From Prolixibacteraceae bacterium (lineage in GTDB: Bacteria > Bacteroidota > Bacteroidia > Bacteroidales > Prolixibacteraceae): DNA of 64,000 nt. Shown here piece by piece: positions 11,116 through 21,159 of this stretch. The translations under genes and the position numbers were made by a program. Below the pieces are notes generated by a model. That model was not told the origin of the DNA. It searched no databases and saw only the letters and a program-made list of their open reading frames with translations. The stretch spans positions 1,488,001 through 1,552,000 of the forward strand of contig CP081303.1 of NCBI GenBank assembly GCA_019720755.1, given 5' to 3'. Position 1 is the stretch's first letter. Each line of letters begins with the position of its first letter.

Positions 11116-12907
11116 GAGTCCCCCACGAGAACCCCTTTTATGGAATTATAGGATTATGCGTATTTTGGGACTTTTTAGTCTACAAAACAGAATCTGAATC
11201 TTAGTAACAATAACACTTTCTAATAAAGTCATTTTCGCAATAAAAAGATCACACAATTTACATTTAAGCATGTTTATGACCATCGAAATGTTTAGTTCGG
11301 AATAGTATTTTACTATTCGAACAAAATTCACCCATAATGATCTAGCTACTGCCCACATTTGATGTTTTATCAATCCTCTATAGACAGTGTTTTTCCCATT
11401 ACAATGAAAACCTAATTGAAAAATACTCGCTTCTACATTATTCCTTATTTGAAGCTTTTCTATTGGGGTTTCTTTTATTCTTTGCCTTAAAAGACTTTTC
11501 TCAACCTCAGTCAATTTAAAATAGCGAAACTTGCCTTCTTCTAAATATATTTTATATCTATCTAACTCATCTTTTCCTTTGTATTTTGTATAATCAACAT
11601 ACCGTTGATGCTTATTATCAAACACTTTTAGAACTTGTGCCTCTAAACTAAACCGAAATCGTCCTTCTTTACCTTGTATGGCATGTAGATATAGGTGTTG
11701 GTTGTTTTCTGCACAATATTCTTGATTTTCCTCACTATTATAAGCCCCATCTGCATGAATGTTTATTACATTATATCCCAATACTTCTTGTGTCCTCTCT
11801 ATTGATCCCTTAAAATGAGCAGTGTCCGAATGAGATACTTTTTCTACTTGTATAGAAGTAATGATATTAGGAAGTCCATTGTCTCCAACTACTTCTGTCA
11901 AATTAGCTGAATACCCTTTGCATTTATCACCTGCTTTATTTCTATAATCACAGTCCGTATCAAACGGAGTTTGCATGTTCTTTGCAGATAAATCTTCTCC
12001 TTTTATTGGAGTGGTAACTCCCTGATCATCTTTGAAAAACTGCTCTTTAAATAGACGTAATAGATTATCGTAATAACTATTGGCAGGTCCAGTATATTCA
12101 TTAAGAATATTTGAAATGAGTATCCCAAGATCCACGATCTTTTGTTTAATTGAATCTGTTGAATTGCGATAAACAACCTTATCTCCATCTGTTGAGACCA
12201 CATCTGAAATATGAGGTTTAAGATCATCAGAGAAATTAAAATTATTGCAACCTTTTGTCAGAAACAAGGACAATGTCTCATGTATTAGACTATATCGAGA
12301 AAGCCATTTTATGTTGCTATTCAGCAGTTTGCTATCCATTCTTATAGTATCACTCTTAATGCCAAGTATTTCTATATGAGAAGAAGTGATTTGTGTAAAA
12401 ACATCTTCAAATAAATCAGATTCACTCTTCTCATTATATTCTTTTACTTGTTGTCTAAACTTATAATAAGTAGATTGTGCAGGAATAGAATCAGAAGCAT
12501 GTAAAAGTCCTAACGCTGATCGGTAAAGTAGATTGAATTGACAGTTTTCAAACAACATTTCATCACTTATACCAGCACCTTCTTTCAAAATCATCATACC
12601 AACAAGAATACGAATAGGATAGTTGGGACATCCATTATCTTGACAATAGATCGGCGCAAAAATATCCTCACTTATCTGATAAACAACGAGCTTTCTAAAT
12701 TGATTGTGCCAATGATTGTCATCATGATAGATATTTGATGCACGAGATGGTAATCCTTCAATTATTAAGGGACTATCAAACATATCTAGTTGTTTGTTGG
12801 CAGGACTACGTTTAAACATTTTGGATTATTATTGTTCTTAATACCATAAATATAACACTTTAATTAACAATATATTATATTCGGCGTAAGGTTTTCGGAG
12901 TGGACTC
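11116..12907 (-). mobile_element. IS1182-family insertion sequence
   Basis: The element spans about 1.79 kb around one transposase gene. Imperfect terminal repeats begin GAGTCC at 11116 and, in reverse complement, GAGTCC ending at 12907. Similar A/C-rich blocks (ACGAGAACCCCTT and CCGAAAACCTT) follow inside each end. I found no clear target duplication in the immediate flanks (ATAT versus AGAA), so the exact ends are approximate. Confidence 0.75.
11146..12819 (-). CDS. IS1182-family transposase
   Basis: This 557-residue DDE transposase appears intact. The N-terminus (KQLDMFDSP, then HNQFRKLV and APIYCQDNGCPNYPIRILVGMMILKE) is typical of the IS1182 family DUF772 region. The catalytic region includes INIHADGAYNSEENQEYC, where the second Asp lies, and the C-terminus has the IRNNVEASIFQLGFHCNGKNTVYRG block containing the likely catalytic Glu. 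The length is normal and there are no frameshifts, so it could be active. Confidence 0.9.
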   Translation of the reverse strand: MFKRSPANKQLDMFDSPLIIEGLPSRASNIYHDDNHWHNQFRKLVVYQISEDIFAPIYCQDNGCPNYPIRILVGMMILKEGAGISDEMLFENCQFNLLYRSALGLLHASDSIPAQSTYYKFRQQVKEYNEKSESDLFEDVFTQITSSHIEILGIKSDTIRMDSKLLNSNIKWLSRYSLIHETLSLFLTKGCNNFNFSDDLKPHISDVVSTDGDKVVYRNSTDSIKQKIVDLGILISNILNEYTGPANSYYDNLLRLFKEQFFKDDQGVTTPIKGEDLSAKNMQTPFDTDCDYRNKAGDKCKGYSANLTEVVGDNGLPNIITSIQVEKVSHSDTAHFKGSIERTQEVLGYNVINIHADGAYNSEENQEYCAENNQHLYLHAIQGKEGRFRFSLEAQVLKVFDNKHQRYVDYTKYKGKDELDRYKIYLEEGKFRYFKLTEVEKSLLRQRIKETPIEKLQIRNNVEASIFQLGFHCNGKNTVYRGLIKHQMWAVARSLWVNFVRIVKYYSELNISMVINMLKCKLCDLFIAKMTLLESVIVTKIQILFCRLKSPKIRIIL

Positions 12908-13189
12908 AGAAGATCAAGTTTTTTATGTTATAGTAAGTCATTGATTGATCTAGATTGTGCACTTTTAGGTCATTTTATAATAAGATTAAGTGGAGTAAGT
13001 TAAATAGAAGGTATTTCAGGGAGGTTCTAATTAATGGATAGTTGTTGACCTATACAATGCGTCTTAATTTCGTTTATTAAAAAAAAATGATGTTTTTTGT
13101 TTAATATAATATTCTTTTGATGCTTCTTGCACCGTGAAATTAGTAGCATATTAAACAAGAATATGGCGACACACTAAATATATAATATA

Positions 13190-14053
13190 ATGATAAGAAA
13201 GTACCTTACAACTCTTTTAAGTTTCTCTGTACTATTCACTATAGGACAGAATTATGAACCGACCTCTACAACAGGAAAAGTAATACATCATCACTACTAT
13301 AGTTTGAGTTATAGTGAGCAACACGAGCAGCCCGAATGGGTCTACTATATACTCACCCCATTGGAGGTAAATGGTCCGTTTAAAAGGACTGATGACTTTC
13401 GAGAAGATCCAAAAGTAGAAACAGGATCCGCATCTTTAAATGACTATGTGGGATCAGGATATGACAGAGGACATCTATGTGCTGCGGCCGATATGAAAAG
13501 AAATAATACTGCGATGAGTGAGACTTTTTATCTTTCGAATATGTCTCCCCAAGCTCCTTATTTCAATCGTGGTATATGGAAGAGTTTAGAGTCTACAGTC
13601 CGTGGATGGGCAGTTTCAGAAGATACAATTTATGTGGCTACTGGTGGAATTCTTACCTCAATCAATGGAACTATTGGAGTTAATAAAGTCTCTATTCCAA
13701 GCCATTTTTATAAGGTGATCTATGATCCAACAGGTGAGAAAAAGATGATTGCATTCATTTTGCCAAATAGAAAATGTAGCCAACCTCTTTCTAACTACGT
13801 CGTTTCAGTAGATGAGGTGGAAAAACGTACTGGCATCGATTTTTTTCATCAGCTTAACAATCGGTTAGAGCTACAATTAGAATCAAATAGTGATATCTCA
13901 AAATGGAAATTTAAGACTTATCGATCAAAGGCAACTAAAGCAAACACTAAAAATTCTTCCACACAATGCAAGGCGATTACTAAAAGTACTGGGAAAAGAT
14001 GCCGTAACCGTACTAAAAATAGTAATGGGTATTGTCGGTTGCATCAACCATGA
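13190..14053 (+). CDS. Secreted DNA/RNA non-specific endonuclease
   Basis: This 287-residue protein has a signal peptide (about 1-20) and a DNA/RNA non-specific endonuclease (NucA/Serratia type, beta-beta-alpha metal) domain. The active-site motif DRGH is at 92-95, with His95 as the general base, and the metal-binding Asn of QAPYFNRGIW is near 126. These enzymes hydrolyse DNA and RNA for nutrient scavenging. After the catalytic domain a basic Lys/Thr linker leads to a 30-residue tail with Cys and His spaced as C-x10-C-x10-C-x3-H (QCKAITKSTGKRC, GYCRLH). The tail looks like a small metal-binding or DNA-binding knuckle. Confidence 0.88.
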   Translation: MIRKYLTTLLSFSVLFTIGQNYEPTSTTGKVIHHHYYSLSYSEQHEQPEWVYYILTPLEVNGPFKRTDDFREDPKVETGSASLNDYVGSGYDRGHLCAAADMKRNNTAMSETFYLSNMSPQAPYFNRGIWKSLESTVRGWAVSEDTIYVATGGILTSINGTIGVNKVSIPSHFYKVIYDPTGEKKMIAFILPNRKCSQPLSNYVVSVDEVEKRTGIDFFHQLNNRLELQLESNSDISKWKFKTYRSKATKANTKNSSTQCKAITKSTGKRCRNRTKNSNGYCRLHQP

Positions 14054-14118
14054 GCTGCTAATTATATGAATTAAATGGGTGTTAACTTGTTTAAGCTTTA
14101 AACTATAAATTGCGGATT

Positions 14119-14382
14119 TTAAGTTAATGTAGAAAGTTTTATAGCCCGCTTCAGTATTTTTACATTAACTATCTGTGCCCTTATGTTACGGCTTGGTTCG
14201 TGATGGCGCATCCAAGTTGTAACTAATTTGAAATTGATTGATTGTTTATCTAGGGAATAAATTTCTACACTGGTCTTTCCTTTTTTGAAGGTTCTTTTTC
14301 TTCTATTTCTCACATCAATAAGTGTTTTTATCTCCACGATATAGTTTTTTTTCAACTTTTTATCTGTAATTATTTCTTCCAT
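14119..14382 (-). CDS. Small basic hypothetical protein (87 aa)
   Basis: This is an 87-residue basic ORF convergent with the nuclease gene. It contains RNRRKRTFKKGKTSVEIYS and has no signal or membrane segment. No family is recognised. It is supported only by an uninterrupted frame and plausible composition. Confidence 0.35.
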   Translation of the reverse strand: MEEIITDKKLKKNYIVEIKTLIDVRNRRKRTFKKGKTSVEIYSLDKQSINFKLVTTWMRHHEPSRNIRAQIVNVKILKRAIKLSTLT

Positions 14383-14399
14383 TCTAACTATATCGAACG

Positions 14400-15025
14400 A
14401 CGACTTCTGAGGAGATCAATTTAATAGCATGATCTTAACTGTTATTATGGATTTTAGTATTTGTTCTTGTTTCCTTAGTAATAACTAAAAAAGAACAATC
14501 ATTGTTCGCTGTTCTTTTAAATACCAATTTTTGGGGGTTGTTAAGCTATGATACGAGTTGTTAATTTGTGTTGTGTTATTAATAGATCTAGAACAATCAA
14601 TTAGAATGACATTATACACAGGTGTAATGCCTATTCTGAAAACGAAATGATACTGTAAAATATGAAAGCTAAATGAATATGCTTTGGAGTCCCCCTTATT
14701 ATAATAGATAGGAGCTGGATTTCTTTATGTAGTATTCTTAAGTTGCTACACCATTAAGTGGTCAGATATAGCAAATTATATAAGCGTTATATATTGAGTT
14801 TTTTGTGATCCTTTTTTATATGACTTAAGTATAGTCAAACGACTTTGTCAAAAATTAATACTAGTTTTATTTGAGAGAATAGTTTACCGTTTTGCTATGG
14901 AGTGTATGAAAATTTGTAGCTATCTACTTTGCATCATTTTGCCATTTCTCTATAAGGTATTTCAATCTTGTGATGTGATTTTAACTGTCAATCTATTGAT
15001 AACAAGAATCTTTTAAAACAGCGTC
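14400..15025. other. Long intergenic region
   Basis: This is about 620 bp of AT-rich sequence before the transporter operon. I see no ORF of interest, no long repeat and no clear RNA gene. The promoter of the downstream operon probably lies in its last 150 bp, but I cannot identify a convincing box. Confidence 0.5.
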
Positions 15026-17401
15026 ATGAGAATAAATAGAATCAACAAAGTATTTAGAAAAATTGGGGCATTCCAAATAAGATATAGGTGGCTCTTTATT
15101 ATTGGAGCAGTATTTTTATCTGTGTTTGGTTTTAGTGGTCTTAGACACGTGAAAATTGCCAATGATCGAGAGGATTGGTTTGATGAGACAGATGCTATTG
15201 AGATTGCAACCAAGAAATTTGAAGATCAGTTTGGGAATAATGATAATGTAAATGTGTTGGTGCAAGCAGATGATGTTTTTGATACTGAAGTATTAAAAAT
15301 GATTAAAGAGCTTGGGGAGACTTTACAAGATAGTGTGCCGTATGCAGACGATGTTTTGTCGTTAGCTGATATGGAGCTGTCAATTGGTACAGAAGAGGGA
15401 ATGCAAGTTTTAAACCCATTTGAAGATGAGATCCCCAAAAGTCCACAAGTTTTAGATAGTATTCGAAATCTAATTTTGTCGAGACAAGCATTGGTTGGAA
15501 AGATTGTCTCAAGAGATTGTAAAGAGACTTGGATTAGTCTCTCTTTGCAAGAATACCCTAAAGACTGGCGTGAACATACCACCAAGGACCCTATGTTTCA
15601 AACAGGAGAAGCTGCTATTCGAGTGATCACTTCTGATCGATGGAAAAGCGATAAATATACCCTAAAGGCTGTAGGTACTCCTTATACGGAAACAGAAGAA
15701 CGAGATTTCTTTAGTGTAGAAATGATGCAGCGATTTCTATCTGTCTTTATTATGATGGTGGTATTACTCGTTATTTTTACTCGTTCTTTGCGTGGTGTCC
15801 TAATCCCCTCTATTACTACTTTTTTGGGTGTTATAGTAGTCTTTGGTGGAATGGGATGGTTTGGTATCGGGTTGAATCAGAATATGATGATGTTACCTGT
15901 AATTTTGGGGATGGCCCTTTCTGTGGGATATTCTGTTCATATGTTTAATACTTTTACTCGTTCCTATAGAAAGTGTTGTGATCGAAAACAAGCTTCCATT
16001 GAGGCTGTTGAGGAGACAGGATGGCCTATTTTCTTTACCGCAGTAACCACTATCGGCTCTGTTCTTTCTTTTATTTCTGCTGGAATTGTCACAATTGCAT
16101 GGGTCGGATATGCATGTGCTTCTTTTGTTTTGGTTGATTATATTTTTGTCATTGTTTTAATTCCGATCTTGATGAGTTTTGGGAAGAATAAGGAGAAAAG
16201 TGTAGTTGCTTCAGAATTGAATGGGGAAATGAAAATGTCAAAGTTTGAGTCTATAATGGAAGATTTTGGTCATTTTGTTATTCGTTATAGTGTTGGAATC
16301 ATTGTTGGGTTTATGCTATTGATGTTGGTTATTTTTCCTAATATATGGAAGGTGGAAACCGACATGGATCTATTCCGATTTCTGGGAACAAAGATACCTT
16401 ATGTGAATAGAGTGTATGAAGTAACTCAATCTCAATTAGGTTCATATCTGACTTATAATATAACCGTAGATTTTGACCAAGAAGATGCAATCAAAGATCC
16501 CGTTGCATTGAGAAAATTTGATGCCTTGATTGATTCTGTATCTGCATTTAGATTGACAAAGAAAAATCAAGATGCTGCCTCTATCTTTTCGGTTCTTGAT
16601 ATTATTAAAGAGATGAATCAAACACTACATGGTGATGATCCTGCTTATTATCGTATTCCAGATGACAAAGAGATGGTTGCTCAGATACTATTATTGTATG
16701 AAATGTCTGGTGGAACCAAAACATTTCATTGGATTGATGAAGATTACTCTATGTTGAGAGCACAGGTGCAGTTGGAGAAATATGAAGCCAATGAGATAAC
16801 TCATGAATTAGAAGCAATTGAAAGAATTGGTCAGAAGAGTTTTTCTGATGCCAAAGTAAATTATGTAGGTAGTGCAATCCAGTTTGCTGAGTTGAATAAA
16901 AAAATTGTATCTGGGGAGCTCTACTCAGTCATATGGGCTTTGATTATTATAGGGTTCTTATTAATGATTGTTTTTGGTAGTCCTAGAACAGGCTTCATTG
17001 GACTGATTCCTAATTTTATACCCCTAATAGTCATAGGAGGCGTAATGGGATATTTTCACTCCGCTTTAGATATGATGACCATGACTATCCTTCCTATGTT
17101 GTTAGGAATTGCTGTAGATGATACGATACACTTTATCAATGCCATTAAGACTGAATTTGAAAATTGTGGAAAATATAAGGAGTCTATCATAGCTGCTTTC
17201 CATACTGTAGGAAAGAATATTATTATGACTACTGTAATACTATGTGTTAGCTTTGCCATGTTTACGCTTTCTCCTGTAGCCAATATGGTTCGAATCGGAT
17301 ATTTAGCACCTCTAGGCTTAGGATCCGCGCTTCTTGCTGATTTCTTTGTAACTCCTGCATTTATTTACGTAACAAAACCTTTTGGAAAGGGACAATTATA
17401 A
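15026..17401 (+). CDS. RND/MMPL-family transporter
   Basis: This 791-residue inner-membrane protein belongs to the RND superfamily, in the MMPL/hydrophobe-exporter branch. It has an N-terminal helix (about 18-37), a large periplasmic loop (40-235), a block of five to six helices containing the sterol-sensing-like segment (240-380), a second periplasmic loop (about 440-625) and a second helix block (630-790). The internal duplication is clear. Helices 4 and 10 equivalents contain [10 protein letters not shown] and [14 protein letters not shown], and the Asp pair in the latter is the usual proton relay. It is the first gene of a three-gene operon with a LolA-like and a barrel protein, suggesting lipid or hydrophobic cargo moving to the outer membrane. 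Confidence 0.88.
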   Translation: MRINRINKVFRKIGAFQIRYRWLFIIGAVFLSVFGFSGLRHVKIANDREDWFDETDAIEIATKKFEDQFGNNDNVNVLVQADDVFDTEVLKMIKELGETLQDSVPYADDVLSLADMELSIGTEEGMQVLNPFEDEIPKSPQVLDSIRNLILSRQALVGKIVSRDCKETWISLSLQEYPKDWREHTTKDPMFQTGEAAIRVITSDRWKSDKYTLKAVGTPYTETEERDFFSVEMMQRFLSVFIMMVVLLVIFTRSLRGVLIPSITTFLGVIVVFGGMGWFGIGLNQNMMMLPVILGMALSVGYSVHMFNTFTRSYRKCCDRKQASIEAVEETGWPIFFTAVTTIGSVLSFISAGIVTIAWVGYACASFVLVDYIFVIVLIPILMSFGKNKEKSVVASELNGEMKMSKFESIMEDFGHFVIRYSVGIIVGFMLLMLVIFPNIWKVETDMDLFRFLGTKIPYVNRVYEVTQSQLGSYLTYNITVDFDQEDAIKDPVALRKFDALIDSVSAFRLTKKNQDAASIFSVLDIIKEMNQTLHGDDPAYYRIPDDKEMVAQILLLYEMSGGTKTFHWIDEDYSMLRAQVQLEKYEANEITHELEAIERIGQKSFSDAKVNYVGSAIQFAELNKKIVSGELYSVIWALIIIGFLLMIVFGSPRTGFIGLIPNFIPLIVIGGVMGYFHSALDMMTMTILPMLLGIAVDDTIHFINAIKTEFENCGKYKESIIAAFHTVGKNIIMTTVILCVSFAMFTLSPVANMVRIGYLAPLGLGSALLADFFVTPAFIYVTKPFGKGQL

Positions 17402-17423
17402 ATCTAATTTAAAATTTAACGTG

Positions 17424-18206
17424 ATGAAATTAAGATATACCTTATTGATGCTTTTAATGTGTGTCGGAATCATACTCCATGCCCAAACCGGACGATCTAT
17501 TATTGAGAAAGTATATGACAGACCTGATGGAGATACTCGCTCTTCAGAATTTACCATGAAATTGATCAATAAGAGAGGCAAAGAGAGATCTCGTAAAATT
17601 GCGTCTTATTCCATGGATGTGGGTAAGCAAATGAAAGATACCAAGACAATGATGTTCTTTGAATATCCTGGCGATGTGAAGGGAACAGGTTTTCTTACTT
17701 GGGACTATGATGATGTAGACAAAGAGGATGATAAGTGGCTTTATCTTCCTGCAATGAAAAAGACACGTCGAATTAGTGGTTCTTCTGCGAAGAAAGATTT
17801 TTTTATGGGGAGTGATTTTACTTATGATGATATGGGGAGTCGTAACATCGATGAAGATACCCATAAACTTTTGAGAGAAGAGACTTTAAATGGATGTGAT
17901 TGTTGGGTAGTGGAGTCTGTTTCTAAAGATCGAAGAGATATTTACTCAAGAAAATTATGGTGGATTAGAAAAGATATTAATATGGCCATAAAGGTCGATT
18001 ATTATGATCGCAGTAATCAAATACAGCGTCGATTGGTGGTCTCTGATATAAAGAAAATTGATGGCTTTTGGATTGGATGTAAATTGCATATGAAAAACTT
18101 ACAATCCAAGCATCAAACGATCATGGTGATCGAAAATCCCAAATTTAATGTCGCTGTAAATAAAAACGATTTTACAGTTTCAAAACTCGAGAGAGGTTCT
18201 TTATAA
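17424..18206 (+). CDS. LolA-like outer-membrane lipoprotein-sorting protein
   Basis: The frame opens at 17382 inside the transporter gene, but the start at 17424 (MKLRYTLL) gives a proper signal peptide ending near LHAQ. The 260-residue product matches the LolA-like 'outer membrane lipoprotein-sorting' family that accompanies MMPL transporters. Visible features are the repeated strands ([39 protein letters not shown]) and [12 protein letters not shown] near the middle. These proteins fold as an open beta-barrel that shields a hydrophobic ligand in the periplasm. It is preceded by the transporter gene with 22 bp spacing and followed by the barrel gene after 18 bp, so it is co-transcribed. Confidence 0.85.
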   Translation: MKLRYTLLMLLMCVGIILHAQTGRSIIEKVYDRPDGDTRSSEFTMKLINKRGKERSRKIASYSMDVGKQMKDTKTMMFFEYPGDVKGTGFLTWDYDDVDKEDDKWLYLPAMKKTRRISGSSAKKDFFMGSDFTYDDMGSRNIDEDTHKLLREETLNGCDCWVVESVSKDRRDIYSRKLWWIRKDINMAIKVDYYDRSNQIQRRLVVSDIKKIDGFWIGCKLHMKNLQSKHQTIMVIENPKFNVAVNKNDFTVSKLERGSL

Positions 18207-18224
18207 TGATAATCTTGTGTTTTT

Positions 18225-19466
18225 ATGAAACGATTAAGTATAATAATAAGCATTGCACTGGGTGCAATGCTTATTATCCCATTTTCAATTATTGCCCAAA
18301 ATCAAAATGTCGAATTTAAGTGTAAAGGCTTTGTAGATGTATATCATGCCGTCAGAAGTAGTTCACCACATGAGTTTATGAGCTCAAGAAGTCGGGTTAG
18401 AATGGAAGTCGAAGCAACTAAAGACAATTCTTATCTTTTTGTGTCTTTAAACTCTCAATACAATAATCTACTACCAGATCAAACTAAAATTGAACTAAGA
18501 GAAGCATTTTTACAATACACCACAAATCATATAGACCTGAAGGTTGGTAGACAAATTGTAATATGGGGAATTTCAGATGCTATGAGGATCACCGATGTGG
18601 TTTCGCCTTTAGATATGACGGAATTCTTAGCACAAGACTATGATGATATTCGAATGCCTGTAAATGCATTCAAATTTAGATACTTTAATTCAAAGATGAG
18701 TCTTGAACTGCTCTACATCCCGATATCTTCATTTTATGTTGTGCCAACTGATTTGTCTAATCCATGGTCCATTAGAACTGCAGCTGATCGGTTTGCAGTA
18801 GATGCCAATTTAGGCAAATATCCCGACAAGAACTTAGAAAATAGTGAATATGGAGGTAGATTGTCCTTTTTTTTGTCAGGTATTGATATTGGATTATGTG
18901 CGCTGCATACTTGGAACAAAATGCCTGTGATTGAATGTGAGTTAAGTGCTTCAAGTGACACCGTTTTTATGAGAGGAAAGTATGATAGAATGGATATGGT
19001 TGGAGGGGATATAACCTTTCCTGTAGGAAAATTTGTTGTACGAGGGGAGTCTGCGATTTATTTCGATGAGCTATTGCAGTCGTACAGTAGTTCGGATGTG
19101 AGACGAAACACCCTGAACTATTTGCTCGGTATTGATTGCTATCCCGGAAGTGAATGGACTCTCACAGCGCAATATTCGCGTAAGTATATACCCAATTATA
19201 AACCTACGATCTCTCTTAATAGAAGTTCAGAAATGGCGACTTTAGGGATAACGAAAAATATTCTACAAAGTACCATGAAGCTATCTAACTTTTTATATTA
19301 CGATATGACAAATAAAGGTGCTTTTAATCGCTTTAGTGCCGATTACGCTATAAGTGATCAGATTCATTTAATAATCGGTTATGATTATTTTGATGGAGAG
19401 GAAGGTACATTTCGTCTTTACAAAGACAATTCTGAATTCTGGATAAAGGCCAAATTTAGTTTTTAA
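18225..19466 (+). CDS. DUF1302-like outer-membrane barrel protein
   Basis: This 413-residue protein has a signal peptide (1-24, ending IIAQ) and then a continuous series of amphipathic beta-strands ending in FWIKAKFSF, whose terminal Phe is typical of outer-membrane barrels. The early segments GFVDVYHAVR, LREAFLQYTTNHIDLKVGRQIVIWGISDAMRITDV and LDMTEFL match the DUF1302 / porin-like family that partners with MMPL and LolA-like genes. It is the last gene of the operon and is followed by a long perfect inverted repeat. It probably forms the outer-membrane end of the transport route; the cargo is unknown. Confidence 0.75.
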   Translation: MKRLSIIISIALGAMLIIPFSIIAQNQNVEFKCKGFVDVYHAVRSSSPHEFMSSRSRVRMEVEATKDNSYLFVSLNSQYNNLLPDQTKIELREAFLQYTTNHIDLKVGRQIVIWGISDAMRITDVVSPLDMTEFLAQDYDDIRMPVNAFKFRYFNSKMSLELLYIPISSFYVVPTDLSNPWSIRTAADRFAVDANLGKYPDKNLENSEYGGRLSFFLSGIDIGLCALHTWNKMPVIECELSASSDTVFMRGKYDRMDMVGGDITFPVGKFVVRGESAIYFDELLQSYSSSDVRRNTLNYLLGIDCYPGSEWTLTAQYSRKYIPNYKPTISLNRSSEMATLGITKNILQSTMKLSNFLYYDMTNKGAFNRFSADYAISDQIHLIIGYDYFDGEEGTFRLYKDNSEFWIKAKFSF

Positions 19467-19497
19467 GCAAGTCCCTAAATGTATGAAACCCTATTTT

Positions 19498-19536
19498 GAC
19501 AAAAGATGGAAGACTCCTTTTCTTCCATCTTTTGTC
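19498..19536 (+). terminator. 16-bp perfect inverted repeat after the transporter operon
   Basis: GACAAAAGATGGAAGA (19498-19513) pairs perfectly with 19521-19536 around a 7-base loop. There is no T-run after it, so the stem is either a factor-assisted terminator or a 3'-end stabiliser. Confidence 0.6.
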
Positions 19537-19539
19537 GGT

Positions 19540-19950
19540 TCTATTACCCCATTTATATATTCTAATATCACGAATTTAATGATATACTATTTCTGTTTAT
19601 CGATTTTTAGAATAAAATAGCATTTGAGTACAAAAATATTGTTTAGTGTGTTAATAAAGAACAAAAAGAGGTAAGTGGTGAAATATATTTCGTTTTTGGT
19701 CATCTAATATCCTTGAATAATAAAACAGGAATAGATGAATATAGACTTTTTAGATACCTTAATTCCGCAACTTCTTCACTTTGAAGTTTAATTTTAAATA
19801 GATACGTGATATTTGCTGATTTTGTACGTACTCCTATTACCTTAAGGACTATTTGTTTATCAATTATTATAAAAAGAACAGACTTTCCCCTACCCATCTA
19901 TATATTCAGGCTATTGATCGGTGGCCTGTTGCAATTTCCGTAAAATATAA
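19540..19950. other. Intergenic region beside truncated IS
   Basis: This is AT-rich sequence between the transporter operon and the IS1380 remnant. A 65-codon antisense ORF (19700-19897) has no recognisable features and I do not call it. No other element is seen. Confidence 0.45.
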
Positions 19951-19953
19951 AGT

Positions 19954-21159
19954 TTACGTTTGATGAGTAAGATGGATAAGTCTCAAATTGGATGTAGATA
20001 AATGCATAATTTGTTGCCTTCCACTCGTTGTGAATTTAGCAACGATATTGATGACCCTAAAGGTGAATTTCTTAATTCTAGACTCTTTGTCAAGACCTTC
20101 TACAACGCTACTAAATAGCGCAACGAGCCATCGGTACATAATATGGATAATAGCTCTTATTATAAGGAAAACAGTATTCTCTTCTACTGAACTATGTGGC
20201 ATCTTCTTCCAATTGAAATCATTATTTTGAATATCAAACACTCTTTCACTATTCCCTCTATTATTATAGAATCGGATGGCCTCTTCATTGGAGATTACTT
20301 TATCGTTCGTGATAAGAAACATATATTTTTTTGCATCTTTGGTAAAAGCAGATAATTGTCCTTTATTAGTAATTGTTCTGTAGACCACAATACGATGTTC
20401 ATGCTTTCCGAAAATATATTTAAAACTTGAAACCTCTAAATCTTGATTGTTAATTCTGCACTTTTCCCAATGATCACAATTGCCTGCAGATAACAACAAT
20501 GTCTCTGAACTAGATGCTCTTATGCTGAACAATATACGTTCTTCTTGAAAATAGTCTGTTACCTCTTTGATGTAGGATCCACAATCCATTCTTGCATATT
20601 TAGGCTTGATTCCCTTTTATGACAGTGCTTCTAATACTGATTTATGTGTTGATAATTGATTCGTTTTAACATTACAGTTGCCATTTCGGCCTTCCACATA
20701 TACAGGAATATTTGATATAGTTGCAACTCCAGGAAAATAGCCTTTTCTCTTCTTGTAACTATAGGTTGCATCATATTTCTCGGTGGGAATAAATTGATGA
20801 TCAAAGTCGTAAATTAATGAAGTGTCTTCAGGAATAATTTGCTTAAATTTTATTGCAGAATCAATCAAAATATCATTCATCTTGGTATTCACATTGATCT
20901 TATTTTCATTGTTGCTTTTTGTCTCAATAAAGCTGCAGGGTACAGATAATTCTTTATTTGATCGCAATATAGTATCAGCAGATGGGACTGAAATACCAGG
21001 AAGGTAATTTAAACACTCCTCTCGGATATAATTTACATTCTCAATACTACTTCCTCCACAGAAAACAGTATAAGCTTGAGTTAAGATAATATCTGAATAG
21101 CTGTAATTTGCCCCTTTGCCTCTATTCCCAAAGGATTTATTTATAAATTCCTTGACCAA
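19954..21159 (-). pseudogene. Truncated IS1380-family transposase with in-frame stop
   Basis: Two consecutive open stretches (20617-21159 and 19954-20589) are in the same frame and separated by a TAA at 20617-20619. Read through, they give a continuous transposase body with FCGGSSIEN, a DFDHQFIPTEKYD catalytic block, KPKYARMDCGSY and RFYNNRGNSERVFDI, all typical of the IS1380 family. The N-terminal 35-40 residues usual for the family are missing because the reading frame runs directly into the end of the neighbouring IS at about 21157. It is therefore broken twice and should be inactive. Confidence 0.85.

Noticed and set aside
11110-12912. Target-site duplication of the IS1182 element
   Set aside because: The bases just outside the presumed ends do not match; the exact ends may be a few bases off, so no duplication is claimed.
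19700-19897. 65-codon ORF next to the truncated IS1380
   Set aside because: No motif, no signal, and placed in IS-flanking AT-rich DNA.
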